NCBI GenBank assembly: GCA_003586115.2
Contig: QVOM02000103.1
Location: 10,249,946 to 10,313,945 of the forward strand
Length of the DNA: 64,000 bases
Direction: 5' to 3'
Source: Salvator merianae
Lineage: Eukaryota; Chordata; Lepidosauria; Squamata; Teiidae
Below the pieces are notes generated by a model, which had not been told where the DNA came from, did no database searches, and saw nothing but the letters and a program-made list of their open reading frames with translations. Positions 43,401 through 54,436 of this stretch are shown here, piece by piece (within the stretch, counting starts at the first letter, position 1; every line of letters begins with the position of its first letter). Position numbers and translations under genes: made by a program.

Positions 43401-44177
43401 TGCATGCGTAAATGACCTAAGTAAGCCTTCTGAAATAAATGAGCTGTCATCTTAGACATCATATCACTCCCAGAGGCCTAGAAAGTAACATAAAAGATGA
43501 ATCTGACATCTGTTTCCTTAATAATATATGGATTTGCTACATTGCTTTCTGTAATAAGCATGGACAAAACAGATTTGTGGGATCTATATTTTCTTTTTAA
43601 CTAGAAAAATCCTAAGGCCTACCAGGGAAAGCCTGGTATAAAAGAGTGGCTCAGCAGATGGAGACCCTTGCCTATGGGCATTACATGGGAATGATCTTTA
43701 AATATAACTTTCATTTGAATTGCTAGAGATCAGAAATACTAAGAACTTTAAATAAACTGCCTCCAAACAGTGAGCAGCAATGCAGGATCTAAAACAAATG
43801 CCACAATTGCTTCTTGCTGCCTCTCACTGGGTGTGAGGAGCAGACAATGCCTTCCTCCGTATTTGCTGACCAGTTTCATTATAATCTTGCTTGGTGCTTT
43901 CCATAAGCCAGCAAGCACCCACCCACCTACTTCATTTTATTTTTTTGCACACACTAGACTGCCTTCTGATAGCACTAAGGGAGATTATAATGAAAAGGCC
44001 AGAAGACATGAAGGTAAGAATCCCTATTTTGGGAATCCTGGCATCATTGCTAGATTTCCCATAATAGAGATATTATGGGCTATTGCTCAACTAACCTGGG
44101 ACTATATTGAAAATGCTGGGTTTTAGCCCACATATAAATGAAGCACGCTATTTTTGGTTGCTTTTGTAAACCATACA
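43401..44177. other. No gene identified
   Basis: Contains an open 118-codon plus frame at 43770-44126 without known motifs. No repeat was recognised. Confidence 0.35.
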
Positions 44178-44600
44178 GTATGGCTGTGTCCAGAGAGGAC
44201 CTAAAACATGATATTATCTCAGGGCTGTATTGGGATTGCCACAGGCATGCATGCCAATCCCAACATAGCTCTGGGATATAAAGGGGAAATCCCACAGTAT
44301 CACTATTCCAAGAAGAACTCCCAACCTGGGTTTTCCCAGAATAGCCATATGGGCTTACCTGTCTGGATGGTTGCACCTAGAAGCTGCCATCTTGAAGGCC
44401 ACTACACACATGTGGAGCCAATCGCACACAGGTGGGCAATTGTGCAATTCCGAGTGTTTTGCACCATCAAAATACCCAGAAGTGCACATTGCACCATTGT
44501 GGGAGCAAGTGCCCAGACAGGTGAGGGCCTGTGCTTGCCCTGCAATTTTGCTTTGCCATCTGCTAGGGAAAGCGAGAGGCAACTGTGGTATCTAAACAGG
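44178..44600 (+). mobile_element. Family-C TIR element
   Basis: It starts 'atggctgtgtccagagagga' and shares 'ggttttccca', 'gctgccatctt' and 'ccatcaaaatacccagaagtgcaca' with the copies at 36534 and 58026. The 137-codon plus frame 44208-44621 is specific to this copy and is not supported as a gene. Confidence 0.55.
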
Positions 44601-45062
44601 AAGCCTTACTATACATCTTGATCTCCTACAGATAATTCATTGGAACCTTATCTATCTTCTGTTCTTCCCTCGTCTATACTTTATTCTAAGTCAAATTTGG
44701 CATGTTTTACATGCAGCGAATGTTGATTTATAACCCTTTGCATATATATTGGCTAAACCAATGGCAGGAGTAATCTGTGGACTAGTCATTCTCTGCCTCC
44801 TTGGAGCTGAATTCTGCGATGGGAGCAGCAGGATGTAAGCTGAAGACCAGTAAGGAACTGCCATGTTGAACTGGTGATCCTGCCCAACACTATAGCTAGT
44901 CACAAGCGTCCTGCAAGTTTTATGCTTCTGCGGTCTGGCAAATGCAGATTTGTTCATAGTTCTGAATTGAAGGTGCCCGTTGTTATACACAAAAAAGGAA
45001 GAGAAAGCGATTTGCAGTGCTGGGAGCTCCTTTGCAGCATGCCTTAGATAAAAGCATCTCTT
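44601..45062. other. No gene identified
   Basis: A 128-codon minus frame at 44691-45077 is open but runs into the family-A element and shows no known motif. Confidence 0.35.
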
Positions 45063-45435
45063 GGGGTGCATTGACACGGCGTTTGGATCAGTTTACAGTT
45101 TACAAGATTTTGCCTTTCTGTAGTTTTTCTGGACTAAATTGCTGAAATCAGGACTACTTTGCATTCAGTTTACGGGAGTTCTCAGCCCGTTTCAGATCCT
45201 TAGCCTATTTCACTTTGCCATGTGAGAACAAGCAAGTAGACTATTTGGGAGGGGACTGTACTTTTTTGGGGTGTGCAGAGGGAGGGCTCCCCACTTCCTT
45301 CCATCCAATAACAAACTTTGTTCTGGGCGTTGTACTCAAGGGGGTGAGAACATCACAAATGGGGTGGGAAGAGGGAACAGCGCCTGGCAAATATTGCCTG
45401 GTTTCCGCCATGTTGTCTTCTTTTGTGTCTTCAAA
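45063..45435 (+). mobile_element. Family-A element, 5' part only
   Basis: It starts 'ggggtgcattgacacggcg' and 'tggatcagtttacag'. It continues with 'ggactaaattgctgaaatcaggactactttgcattc', 'agagggagggctccccac' and 'tggtttccgccatgttgtcttctttt', as in the copy at 20945. It stops where an L2-like tail begins. Confidence 0.65.
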
Positions 45436-45439
45436 TAAC

Positions 45440-45545
45440 TGCTTTTATTTTAGTCCAATAATTTTAACTGTGTTTTACATTGGCTTTATTGCAACCTACC
45501 CTAAGATATAAGGAGGGATAGGAATAAAAATTAATAAATAAACTG
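45440..45545 (+). mobile_element. L2-like LINE 3' tail
   Basis: 'ttattgcaacctaccctaagatataaggagggataggaataaaa' is followed by a TAAA-repeat tail. It is the same terminus as at 1465 and 11155. Its start coincides with the end of the family-A piece. Confidence 0.65.
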
Positions 45546-45890
45546 AAAATCTCAATGAAAGAGCTTGTGAAAAGGAACTGCTCAGATTGCCTTTCTCTAG
45601 GAAACAGTACCTCTGTGACACCCAAACTTTTCATCCTGCATCTTGCTGAAAACACGCCATAAAATCAGTTTTTGTCCATCCATCCAAAAAAAGGAGGGGA
45701 GGGGGGAGGACTGGAAGAAAAGAAACAAACTAGGAGCTCTTTTTTGGTTGAACATGAATCACTCCCCAATTTGATCCAGGTTGCAATAATTAATATATGT
45801 GATTTGACTTTCAGCTGTTGCATTTCTGTGCTCCTGAATTTCAGATTTTTATTGTTTCCTTATTTAGTACTTACTACTGCTCACTTTGGG
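45546..45890. other. No gene seen
   Basis: Mixed DNA with an A/G-rich stretch at about 45685-45715. No element was recognised. Confidence 0.4.
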
Positions 45891-46091
45891 AGTGCTTTTA
45901 GCTCAGTGGTAAAACAAACTGCCTGGAAAGCAAAGTGTTGCTCATTTGATCCCTAGCCTCTCCCCAGAAGCGGGCAGTGGCAAACCACTTTCATATCTCT
46001 GCTCAGAAAACTACACAGAGGTGCCCATGGAGGTGCTCATGCAATCAACCAGGAGCTGCCCACGTGGTGCTACCCAACAATAACAACAGCT
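45891..46091 (+). mobile_element. tRNA-derived SINE with (AAC)n tail
   Basis: A box: TTAGCTCAGTGGT at 45898-45910. B box: CATTTGATCCC at about 45943-45953. The body 'gaaaactacacagaggtgcccatggaggtgctcat' and the tail 'caacaataacaacagc' correspond to the squamate SINE class whose 3' end is borrowed from BovB ('gtcaccatgagtcgg...acaacaacaa'). It is the most complete SINE in the window. Confidence 0.8.
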
Positions 46092-46740
46092 CGTCTAAAA
46101 AAGGGACACTAGCTCTCTTATCTTTATTCTTCTGTTTATTTTTTGAGAAAGTTTCATTTAGTGATCCTTAAGATTTTTTTCAATCAGTAGCTGCTTGAAA
46201 ATGAGACAAGGTTCCTAAAAACTGAACAAACTTATCTTAAGTTTATTTAATCTGTGTCCTAGGACTTTGGAATGTTAAGCAAGCTGAATTTAGCTCAATC
46301 GCAGATTTCAGAAGCACTATTTAAATAATCTAACAATGTCATACAAAAGCATAAAATGTCAGAGTAGCTGAGGACCAAACTGATTTAGAAGGGCGGAACA
46401 ATGATGGAGATGGAGACAAATGCATCAAATATGTATATTAAATGAAGAGATTAATGGAAAGTGAGAAGCAAATGTAAGAAACACGAAGAGAAAAGAAACA
46501 GAAGCACCTCTGCTTCTTGTCTGCTTTTATTATTAGATAAATCATTGTCTCCATTCAGCCCATATGCCAGTGTTCTACTTACAACAGCAGCTGAGAAATA
46601 TACAAGAACGGTACAAAACCAGCAGCATTCTTCTATTATTTATTCCCCATCGTCTGGTATTAGGAGGCAGGCTCCACAGTTACCCAAGAGATAAGCCTGG
46701 TTATCACCTTAGTTCCAAAAGATCCCTATTTTGTAAAGCA
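46092..46740. other. No gene seen
   Basis: AT-rich DNA with a GA-rich stretch at 46390-46510. No recognised element. Confidence 0.4.
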
Positions 46741-47080
46741 AGGTTTTATTAAGCTCAGATTAGGTCACCTAAGGCAAGAGAGCAGTGAATATGCCCTACC
46801 AGGCTTCGATCTGTATGACCCAGGAACGAGCTCACGCCCTCTTTTACCTTGCCTGACAGCTCCAGGTATGCACAGGCTGTACTCTCTACTGAACTAGCAG
46901 TGTAATTAGGCCTTGCGGCGTCCCTACTGATCAGCATTCCAGAGCCCTGGAGAGGGAAAGCACCATCCAGGAAGCCCTGAGAACTATTGGTATAAACATC
47001 TCCGTAGCCCTTTAGTAGTAACAATGAGCCTCCGCCCAAAGGACGCACGTAAAAGTTTAGTTTGCACACCACAGTTTTTT
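46741..47080 (-). other. Open minus frame followed by AATAAA; gene-like or LTR-like
   Basis: The minus frame 46755-47072 is open for 105 codons, with balanced base composition, and starts MVCKLNFYVRPLGGGSLLLL. Just after its stop the minus strand reads 'gagcttaataaaaccttgctttac', a polyadenylation-signal context typical of retroviral R/U5 regions. The minus strand begins TGTGG. I recognise neither a cellular protein nor a retroviral family. A solo LTR is one reading, a chance ORF another. No gag, pol or env remnant was seen. Confidence 0.3.
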
Positions 47081-48892
47081 ACAGGTATCATCCATGGTGA
47101 GAAAAGAAAATCCACTCACAACATTGTCCCTTCTTCCTTGCTTTATTTTAGAAACAGTCTTTTCTTTCTCAGATACACGAGCTCATGTTAGTAACCCCCA
47201 GCTAGAACTATTGTTCATTTTTTTCCCCCTTAAGGTTGTGCAAAACATTTTGATATGAACCATTTCACATTCAAAACAATTTCTAGCATTCCAAACTTGG
47301 AACAAAATGACTTTTCAGAAAAGGGTTTGTTCTAAGTTCGGAACAAAGCCTGATTCTATTTCATCAGAACATTTTGAGTTTCCAACAGAACAAGATATGC
47401 CTTGGTTCCAAGACTGAGGCACTGAGCCATTTCCTCCAACCTGTCAACAAATGAGGAAGATTTTTTTCCTCTCCACTTTCGGCAGCAATTACTCCCAGTT
47501 TCCGGGTGATGTTATTCTTTTTGTGGCATGGGTGGGGTCTGAGAAACTTCAGTATCTTGGCTTTTCTCCCTAGTCGGCTTCTACCTGCTGTTCATATTTC
47601 CTGAGCTTGGTCAAGGATCTGCCCCCTCTGTAAGTAGAAAGAGCTGTCTGTCTTCTATACCTTTCTACATGCCCACTATAAACCACTACAAAAAGAGCAT
47701 CTCCTTACCCAACTGTATTAACAGAACAGGTAGTACAGCCAGAATGAAATACCATCCTGGAGAGTACATAATCTGCCTTATTGCCATGTGAGTCTAAAAC
47801 TGAGGGTTTAACTTCTTTAGCTGTTCAGCAGCTCCCTAGATTTTCCTGAGTTTTAAAATTCATATGTGGAACCTAAACTCTGTGAAAATAAAGGGCTTTC
47901 TATTGTTTAGAAATGGGAGTACCTCCATTTTTCAATAACAGTACTTGAGATGAAAGGGTATTTTTGACTGAATGCCTCTTCAGTCCTTCCCCGAAAAACA
48001 TAAAGCTAAGATCTTGAAACCCAGCTCCATTTTCACAACCCCCAGTGTACAACTGTATCTGGCATCCCCAGTATAGTGCTTGGTGAATCATGGATTTTAG
48101 CCCGCTTTAGATGAAGCACACTACATCTAGATCAAAGAGTATATGTATGGGAATATAAACATATAGATGGGTTTATATGGCAATATGGGAGAGTGAGCAC
48201 ATACACATACAGTGAGTGTTCATGAGAAAGAGAGTTGTGTGGATATTTCTCAGGTTTTGATATGCAGCCTTCCCTCCATCTGTAGAAGTGTTTTACATTG
48301 CTTTGAAAGTCTTTGCATTCTTATATGAGTCTTCAGTGCTTCTCATGCAGCACTTAATTCATTTTCTTGAATAAGATATCTCTGGCTTTCTGATAATAGC
48401 ACAGTGATAGCATACATTGATTGACCTCTAATAGCCTTGAATCACATGGGGATGGTATTGTTTGATGGAGTCTTTGCTTATCTCAGGTCCAAGCCACTAG
48501 GTTGTGCTGGTCAACAAAAGGAACAGGGCTAGTAGACTTGTAGCAGCTTTACCTTTTGGAAATATCTGCCACCAGTCAATTATATGACTTGTAGTACTGG
48601 GCTATGGTTGCCATATTGAAAAAAGACAGGGCTCTGCACCTTTAATAGTTATCTATAACTGAAACAAATAAGTTGTTCTAAGTGAAAAACAAATAAAATA
48701 TTAAGCAGATTATTTCAGAAATATGTCACAGCCCATTTAAAATACAGAACACTGTGCAAAAGACAATAAAATACAGACAAAAATTCAGTGTAAGTTAAAA
48801 TAGTCATTGCTGTAATGAGACAGCCTAAAATTTAGTGGCAGCGTGTTTAGATCTGGTGTCCAAACAATGTCACCTAAAAAAAAAATAACCTA
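47081..48892. other. No gene seen; AT-rich
   Basis: About 1.8 kb of AT-rich DNA with dense stops and no recognised repeat apart from A-rich runs near 48875. Confidence 0.45.
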
Positions 48893-50471
48893 GGGCCACG
48901 GTCTGACATCGTAAATGTAATCCAAACTGGAAGAGGACAAAGACTGAGTTTGTCTTCTGATCGTTCCCACATTTGCATTTTAACACGGACTCAACTGGGA
49001 CTTGCTCATTTTCACACTGATGTTTCCCGTGCTTGGCATAGGGAAAACTTACTTCTTCTGTCTCCACCCCTTGCCAAATCCTCTTCCCTGTGCAGTCAGT
49101 GATTGCCTGCAGTCTCAATGTTCAAATCTTGACCTCACAGGGGCGGGCAAATCAAGCTCTGCCCTCCATATGTCCCCGCTGCTATCTCAGAACATGGATT
49201 CACTTTGCTGTATTACTAATCATTCGCTGTTCGGTTCTTCTCCCCCTCCAACCTGTATCTACACAAGCAAACTTCATTTCCACATCGACCACACAATAAA
49301 GCTTCTTAAAGGGCAGATCGCAATTTCTGCTCCTTTGCAATTGCATTTGTGCACAATTGTGCAATGTCAGAGTAGCACAAAAGCATGGAGAGGTCCATGA
49401 AGAGGAGGAAACCTGTGCAGGGCTCCATTATTGTGATAGGGAAGTTAGTGGCCAGCAAATGGACTCTGCCTCACCTCCTTCTGAGACATTCACAGCAGCA
49501 TGTGCCCCAGCATGTGGTGCCAAAGGCAAAATTCATAGTGCGTGAGTTATTTGTTGGGGCAAGAGAATTGCACCCCCAAACAGGTGTAGTGTGAATTAAC
49601 CCACTCTCATGATGACACAGTGGGGACATCCAACATATCTGCCCCTCACAAACGTGTTCAATATCAGGAGCTGCATTTAACCTTGCCTTGCCTTAATGTG
49701 GCTGTTGTGTTAATGCATTTTTATACAAAAGTGAGGGAAAGGGAGATTGCAGGAGAAGGGGGAGCAACCAGGAGGAAGAAATACATTTTGGAACTGCCTT
49801 CTCCACCTCAGCCCACTGTTTTCTCCAGCTGGCAGTGGTACCCTCCCTCCCTAGCATGCAGCCCAAAGCAAACTGTATTGCTGCCTGAAGTTTCCTGTAG
49901 CGTTGTGATGGTTTTGCACAAAACTCCGTAACCGTAGAAGGAGCTTTATTTTTTGGTTTAATCAGCAGACAGAAATGGAGGAAGCCTTTAATTTCTTCCT
50001 GGCAGTGCTAAATGGGGGATAAAGGAGGAGGAAGAACCGCAGATTGGCAAAGAAAAATCGAGGATGGCTTTGTTTAATCCTGGCAACAGTCGGGGGGGGG
50101 GGGGGAAAAAGGAAGGAAAAGGGAAGACCGGGGCACCCCACCATCCAAACCCTGCGGGCATGGGTCCCACCCACCCCGGGAAAAGGCCCCACAACAGCCG
50201 GAATTTGGTGGGAGGAAATGGGAGGGCCCCCCCTCGCCACCCCCCAAAACAGTACAGTCCCTCCCAAATAGTCCCCTCCCGCATTCCTACATTGTAAAGT
50301 AAAATGGGCTAGCAATCTGAAATGGGTTGAGAATCCATTAAATCCAAATGCAAAGTGGTCCAGATTTCAGCAATCTACTCCAGAAAAACTATGGAAAGGC
50401 AAATTCATGTTGTGCCAGCAGAAACTGAAGAGGGCCTGTAAACTGATTAAATGCCGTGTCGGAACGCACCC
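48893..50471 (-). mobile_element. Family-A TIR element, full length (~1.58 kb)
   Basis: The left end 'gggccacggtctgacatcgtaaat' and the right end 'atgccgtgtcggaacgcaccc' are the inverted termini of the family. Reading the minus strand, the subterminal block 'tgggaacgatcagaagacaaactcag' and the later landmarks of the copies at 20945 and 51444 are all present in order. The part at 50080-50300 is G/C-rich with a long G run (about 50091-50104). There is no transposase. The open frames at 49962-50315 come from the G/C tract. Confidence 0.7.
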
Positions 50472-50722
50472 TTGTTGTTCCTCAAATTTGGGGCTATTGA
50501 ATACGTTGAGTTCTGGCCTTCTCAGCAGCTGATGAAAATGTAGAAACTTGTTAATGAATCATTCTCCTTCCGAAAATCTTCTTAAGTACCATTCTTGGGA
50601 TCTTCCTGGGTGTTTCTGAATGTATGGTGCAATTATTTGTCTCCAACAGCTACTACATAAAAGTCCAGTACTAGACAAGAGCAGCAATTCCCTAGAATAT
50701 GCATGTTTCAAAGAATTATCTC

Positions 50723-51261
50723 CACTGGCGTAGCGAGGGTGGGGCAGGGGGAGCGGAGCCCCCCGGGCGGCGCATTGTCGCCTCGTTGCCCGGCCTGCCG
50801 GCGTGCGTGTGGGCGGAGCCAGCGAGCGCGCATGTGTGCAGGCACGGCCATTGAGGCCGCCGCCGGGCGGGCTGGGGCGAGGAGCGCGGCGGCCGCCGGG
50901 CAGGCTGGAGCGAGGAGCAAGGCCCCTGCCGGGCGGGCCGGGACGAGGAGCGCGGCCGCCGCTGGGCGGGCCGGGGCGAGGAGCGCGATCCCCGCCGGGT
51001 GGGCCGGGGCGACGAGTGAGGCCGCCACCGGGCGGGCCGGGGTGAGGAGCGCGACTCCCGCCGGGCGGTGCCGGGGCGACGAGTGAGGCCGCCACCGGGC
51101 GGGGCGACGAGCGGGGCATGCGCGCTCGCTGGGCCCGCCCACACGCATGCGCACTTGCAGGCCCCGCCCACACGCATGCGCACTCGCTGGCCCCCGCCCC
51201 TAGCCCCAGGCGTCAAAACGGCTAGTAGCCCCGGGTGGCAAAGCGGCTCGCTACGCCACTG
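50723..51261 (+). mobile_element. hAT-like element with CpG-dense 33-bp minisatellite
   Basis: The left end is CACTGGCGTAGCGAG (50723) and the right end is CTCGCTACGCCACTG (to 51261), an inverted repeat with one mismatch. Flanking sites are identical 8-mers ATTATCTC at 50715-50722 and 51262-51269, the hAT pattern. The interior 50850-51110 is about eight units of roughly 33 bp containing GGGCGGGCCGGGGCGAGGAG-type sequence, followed by two CGCATGCGC-bearing blocks. Because 33 is a multiple of three, every frame is open. The 204-codon minus frame 50559-51173 and similar ones are by-products, not genes. Confidence 0.85.
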
Positions 51262-51443
51262 ATTATCTCTGACCTAGGGGAACAGATTTTTATAGTATGA
51301 AACCGCTAAGGTTTCCAAATATTTTGTGAGAAATGTCAAAAAGTTTTGATTGTCTATATAATTTTCCACTGGATGGACAGTACCCAGTAGAAAACCCCAA
51401 ATGGCTTAATTTGTTAGAGATTAGGGTTGGTTGCTGCTTCTTT

Positions 51444-52637
51444 GACCGCGTTCCGGCACAGCATTTAATCAGTTTACAGGTCGTCTTCAGTTCCCGCTGT
51501 CCCGACATGATCTTGCCGTTCCGAAGTTTTTCTGGACTGTATCGGCGAAATCCGGACTACTTTGTATTCGGATTTAATGAAGTCTCAAGCCGTTTCAGAG
51601 TGTTAGCACACTTTACTTTGCAATGTGGGAACGGAGAAGGAGACTGTTTGGGATGGACCATACTTTTTTGTGGGCGTGCAGAGGGAGGGATCCCCATTTT
51701 GTGCCGTCCAATGACAGACTTTGTGGGTGGGCAGGAAGCGCAGTAGTTTCCTCTGCCTCCATTATCCCCCCTTCCGTCGCTGCCAGGAGGAAAGAAATTG
51801 TCCTCCTTTTTACTTCGCTAAGCTGCAGTCCTTTCTCTTTCTTTATCCCCCATTCGACACTGCCAGGAAGAAATTAAAGGCTTCCTCCACTTCCATCTGC
51901 TCTTTAAAGCAAAAAATAAACTGCGCCTGTTTGGGGTTGCAGTCCTCTTGCCTCAACAAAGAACCCGCTCAAGATGAGTTTTGCCGTCAGCAGCACACAG
52001 CAGGCACACATGCCGCTGCTGATGTCTCGGGGGAAGATGAGGCAGAGTCCATTTGCTGGTGATGAACAGCACTGTCAAGATAGTAGAGCCCCCCCACATT
52101 CACTCCCCACTTTTTCCCTTTGTTATGGACCTCTCCCTGCTTTTGCGGTACTTTTAAATTGGCCATTAGCGTTAAAGTGCACTTGCATGGGAGCAGAAAT
52201 TCATCAGCATTTCAAAAGCCCCCTTTAAAAAGCTTTAAAAAGAACATAGTTTTAAAGTTCTGCTTGTGTAAATAGAGGCTGTAGTGGGGAGAAGGAGCAA
52301 ATGGCGAATGACTAATAAGGCTGCCAAGTGAATCCATGTTCTGAGGCAGCAACGGGGACATACGGAGAGTGGAGCTTGACTTTCCCGCCCCTGTGATATC
52401 AAGATTTGAACGTTGGGACTGCAGCCAATCACTGACTGCACGGGGAGGGGAATTTGGCAAGGGGTGGAGGCAGAAAAGGTACTGTTTCTCCGTGCCAAGC
52501 ACAGGAAATATCAGTGTGGGAACGAGCAGGCATGAATTGAGTCCGTGTTAAACTGTAACTGTGGGAACGACCAGAAGACGAATTCAGTCCTTGTCCTCTT
52601 CCGATACGGACTAAATTTACGATGTCGGACCGCGGCC
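51444..52637 (+). mobile_element. Family-A TIR element
   Basis: It starts 'gaccgcgttccggcacagcatttaatcag' and ends 'gactaaatttacgatgtcggaccgcggc'. The termini are imperfect inverted repeats. Shared landmarks include 'agagggagggatcccca' (51680) and 'gtttggggttgcagtcctcttgcc' (51930). It is non-coding. It abuts a second, 5'-lacking copy without spacer. Confidence 0.7.
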
Positions 52638-53658
52638 TTTGTGATGTGAGAACGCAGAAGAAAAGTATTTGGGAGGGAGTGTACTTTTTGGGGTGTGTGC
52701 AGAGGGAGGGCTTCCCATTTCTTGCGATCCAGTGACAGACTTTGTGGGTGGGTAGGAATCACAGTAGTTCCTTCCGCCTCCATTATCCCCCCTTCCATCG
52801 CTGCCAGGGGAAAAGAAACAGTCCTCCTTTTTACTTCGCTAAGCGGTCCTTTCTCTTTCTTTATCCCGCATTCGACACTGCCAGGAAGAAATTAAAGGCT
52901 TCTTCCACTTCCGTCTACTGATTAAACCAAAAAACAGACTGCACCTGTTTGGGAGTGCAGCCCTCTTGCCCCAACAAAGAACCCACTCAGTATCAGTTTT
53001 GCTGTCGCCAACACACAGCTACACAGTGGAACACATGCTGCTGTGAATGTCTCGGGGGGGGGGGGAGGTACGGCAGAGTCAATTTGCTGGCCATTAACTA
53101 CACCATCATGATAATAGAGCCCCCTCATGTTTCCCCCCCACGTTCCCTCTTCACGGACTTCTCCCTGCTTTTGTGCTACTCTTACATTGTGCAATTGCTC
53201 AAAAGTGCAATCACAATGGATCAGAAATTGCCATCTGCCCTTTAAGAATCTTTATTGTGCAGTACATGTGGTATTAAAGTTCTGCTTGTGTAGATACAAG
53301 CTGGAGGGGGAGAAAGAGCAAATGGCGAATGACTAGTAAAGCCGTCAAGTGAAACCGTGTTCTGAGATGGCAGCAAGGACATACAGAGGGCGGAGCTTGG
53401 CTTGCCGGTCCTTGTGAAGTCAAGATTTGAACGTTGGAACTGCAGCCAATCACTGACTGCATGGGGAAGGGAATCTGGTGAGGGGTTGAGGCAGAAAAGT
53501 TATGGTTTCCCCATGCCAAGCACGGGAAACATCAGTGTGAGAACAAGCAAGTCCAAATTGAGTCCATGTTAAAATGGAAATGTGGGAACGATCGGAAGAC
53601 GAACTCAGGCCTCATATTCTTCTGATACAGATTAAATTTACAATGTCAGACCACTCCC
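52638..53658 (+). mobile_element. Family-A element lacking its 5' end, in tandem
   Basis: It begins 'tttgtgatgtgagaacgcag', which aligns to 51617 ('tttgcaatgtgggaacggag') of the preceding copy, and runs to the same 3' terminus. The offset between the copies is 1021 bp both near the start (51680 to 52701) and near the end (52579 to 53600). Sequence identity is only moderate. Confidence 0.7.
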
Positions 53659-53759
53659 TTTTTCTAGAAACAGCAGCAAGTCAAGTGATCTGCAGGAAGA
53701 ACCTGTCCACAGAGTAGTCATCATCCCAGTGAAGAAGATTGTGATCAAGTTATCATTAT

Positions 53760-54203
53760 GGGCCTGTTCGCACTTTGGCCTAGAAAGCATCACGAATGCT
53801 CGGCAGCCAAGTGTATCCGTATCTTGCAGAGGCCTCAGTGTCAGGGAGCAGGCTAGAGCCGCTGCCGACTACAGATACCTGTGGAGCACTAATTAGTGCT
53901 CCACAACCTTACAAGGATGCGATAGTCATCTCCTGGTAAGATACATTCGCACCTACCTAGTGGTGCAGCATCAGTGATCAGCCTGTGCACTGCATGGCCT
54001 TGCTGATCACCATGGCAGTGGTTGGAAGCTTCCTGGACACTGCCATGGCAAGGATTGGGCATGGCTATCAGCATTCACACCACAAATGCTGGTGGCTGGC
54101 TTCAGGTGAGGTTTCCAGCCACACAGTGCAGACAGTGTTTGTGCTGCATGGTCTATTCTACCTTAGAATAGTGCAAAAAGACCCAAAAAGTGCAAAAAGA
54201 CCC
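53760..54203 (+). mobile_element. Family-B TIR element
   Basis: The left end 'gggcctgttcgcactttgg' and the right end 'aaagtgcaaaaagaccc' are imperfect inverted repeats, so this copy has both termini. Shared interior: 'agcatcacgaatgct', 'ctgtggagca', 'caccatggcag' and 'cacacagtgcagacagtgt'. It is non-coding. The right end is itself duplicated ('aaaaagacccaaaaagtgcaaaaagaccc'). Confidence 0.65.
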
Positions 54204-54376
54204 AAAGTATTTGCTGCCTAAGTGCTCTCAATAGACAGGTTCAAGACTTCTACAGTCCCTCTTTATCTTGAGTAAGCTACCCCTCAAAGAGAATAGAAGA
54301 TTGCCCTCTGACAGATATTCTAAAAAGAATGCCCATTTGTTCTGTAATTGGCATGAGTGAGGAACTTTGGCTGTAA

Positions 54377-54377
54377 G

Positions 54378-54436
<59 letters not shown>
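54377..54436 (+). repeat. (GAAA)n microsatellite, ~15 units
   Basis: About 15 uninterrupted GAAA units. The purity implies a young, length-variable locus. It gives spurious Lys/Glu/Arg-rich frames on the plus strand. Confidence 0.95.

Noticed and set aside
50559..51173. 204-codon minus-strand ORF, the longest apart from the L1 piece, with Pro/Arg/Ala/Gly-rich repeats
   Set aside because: It is produced by the 33-bp tandem unit of the hAT-like element, which keeps all frames open. Frames on the other strand are equally open and the composition is purely repeat-driven.
50715..51269. CRISPR-like direct repeats
   Set aside because: The units are contiguous with no unique spacers, in a eukaryotic transposon. 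It is a minisatellite.
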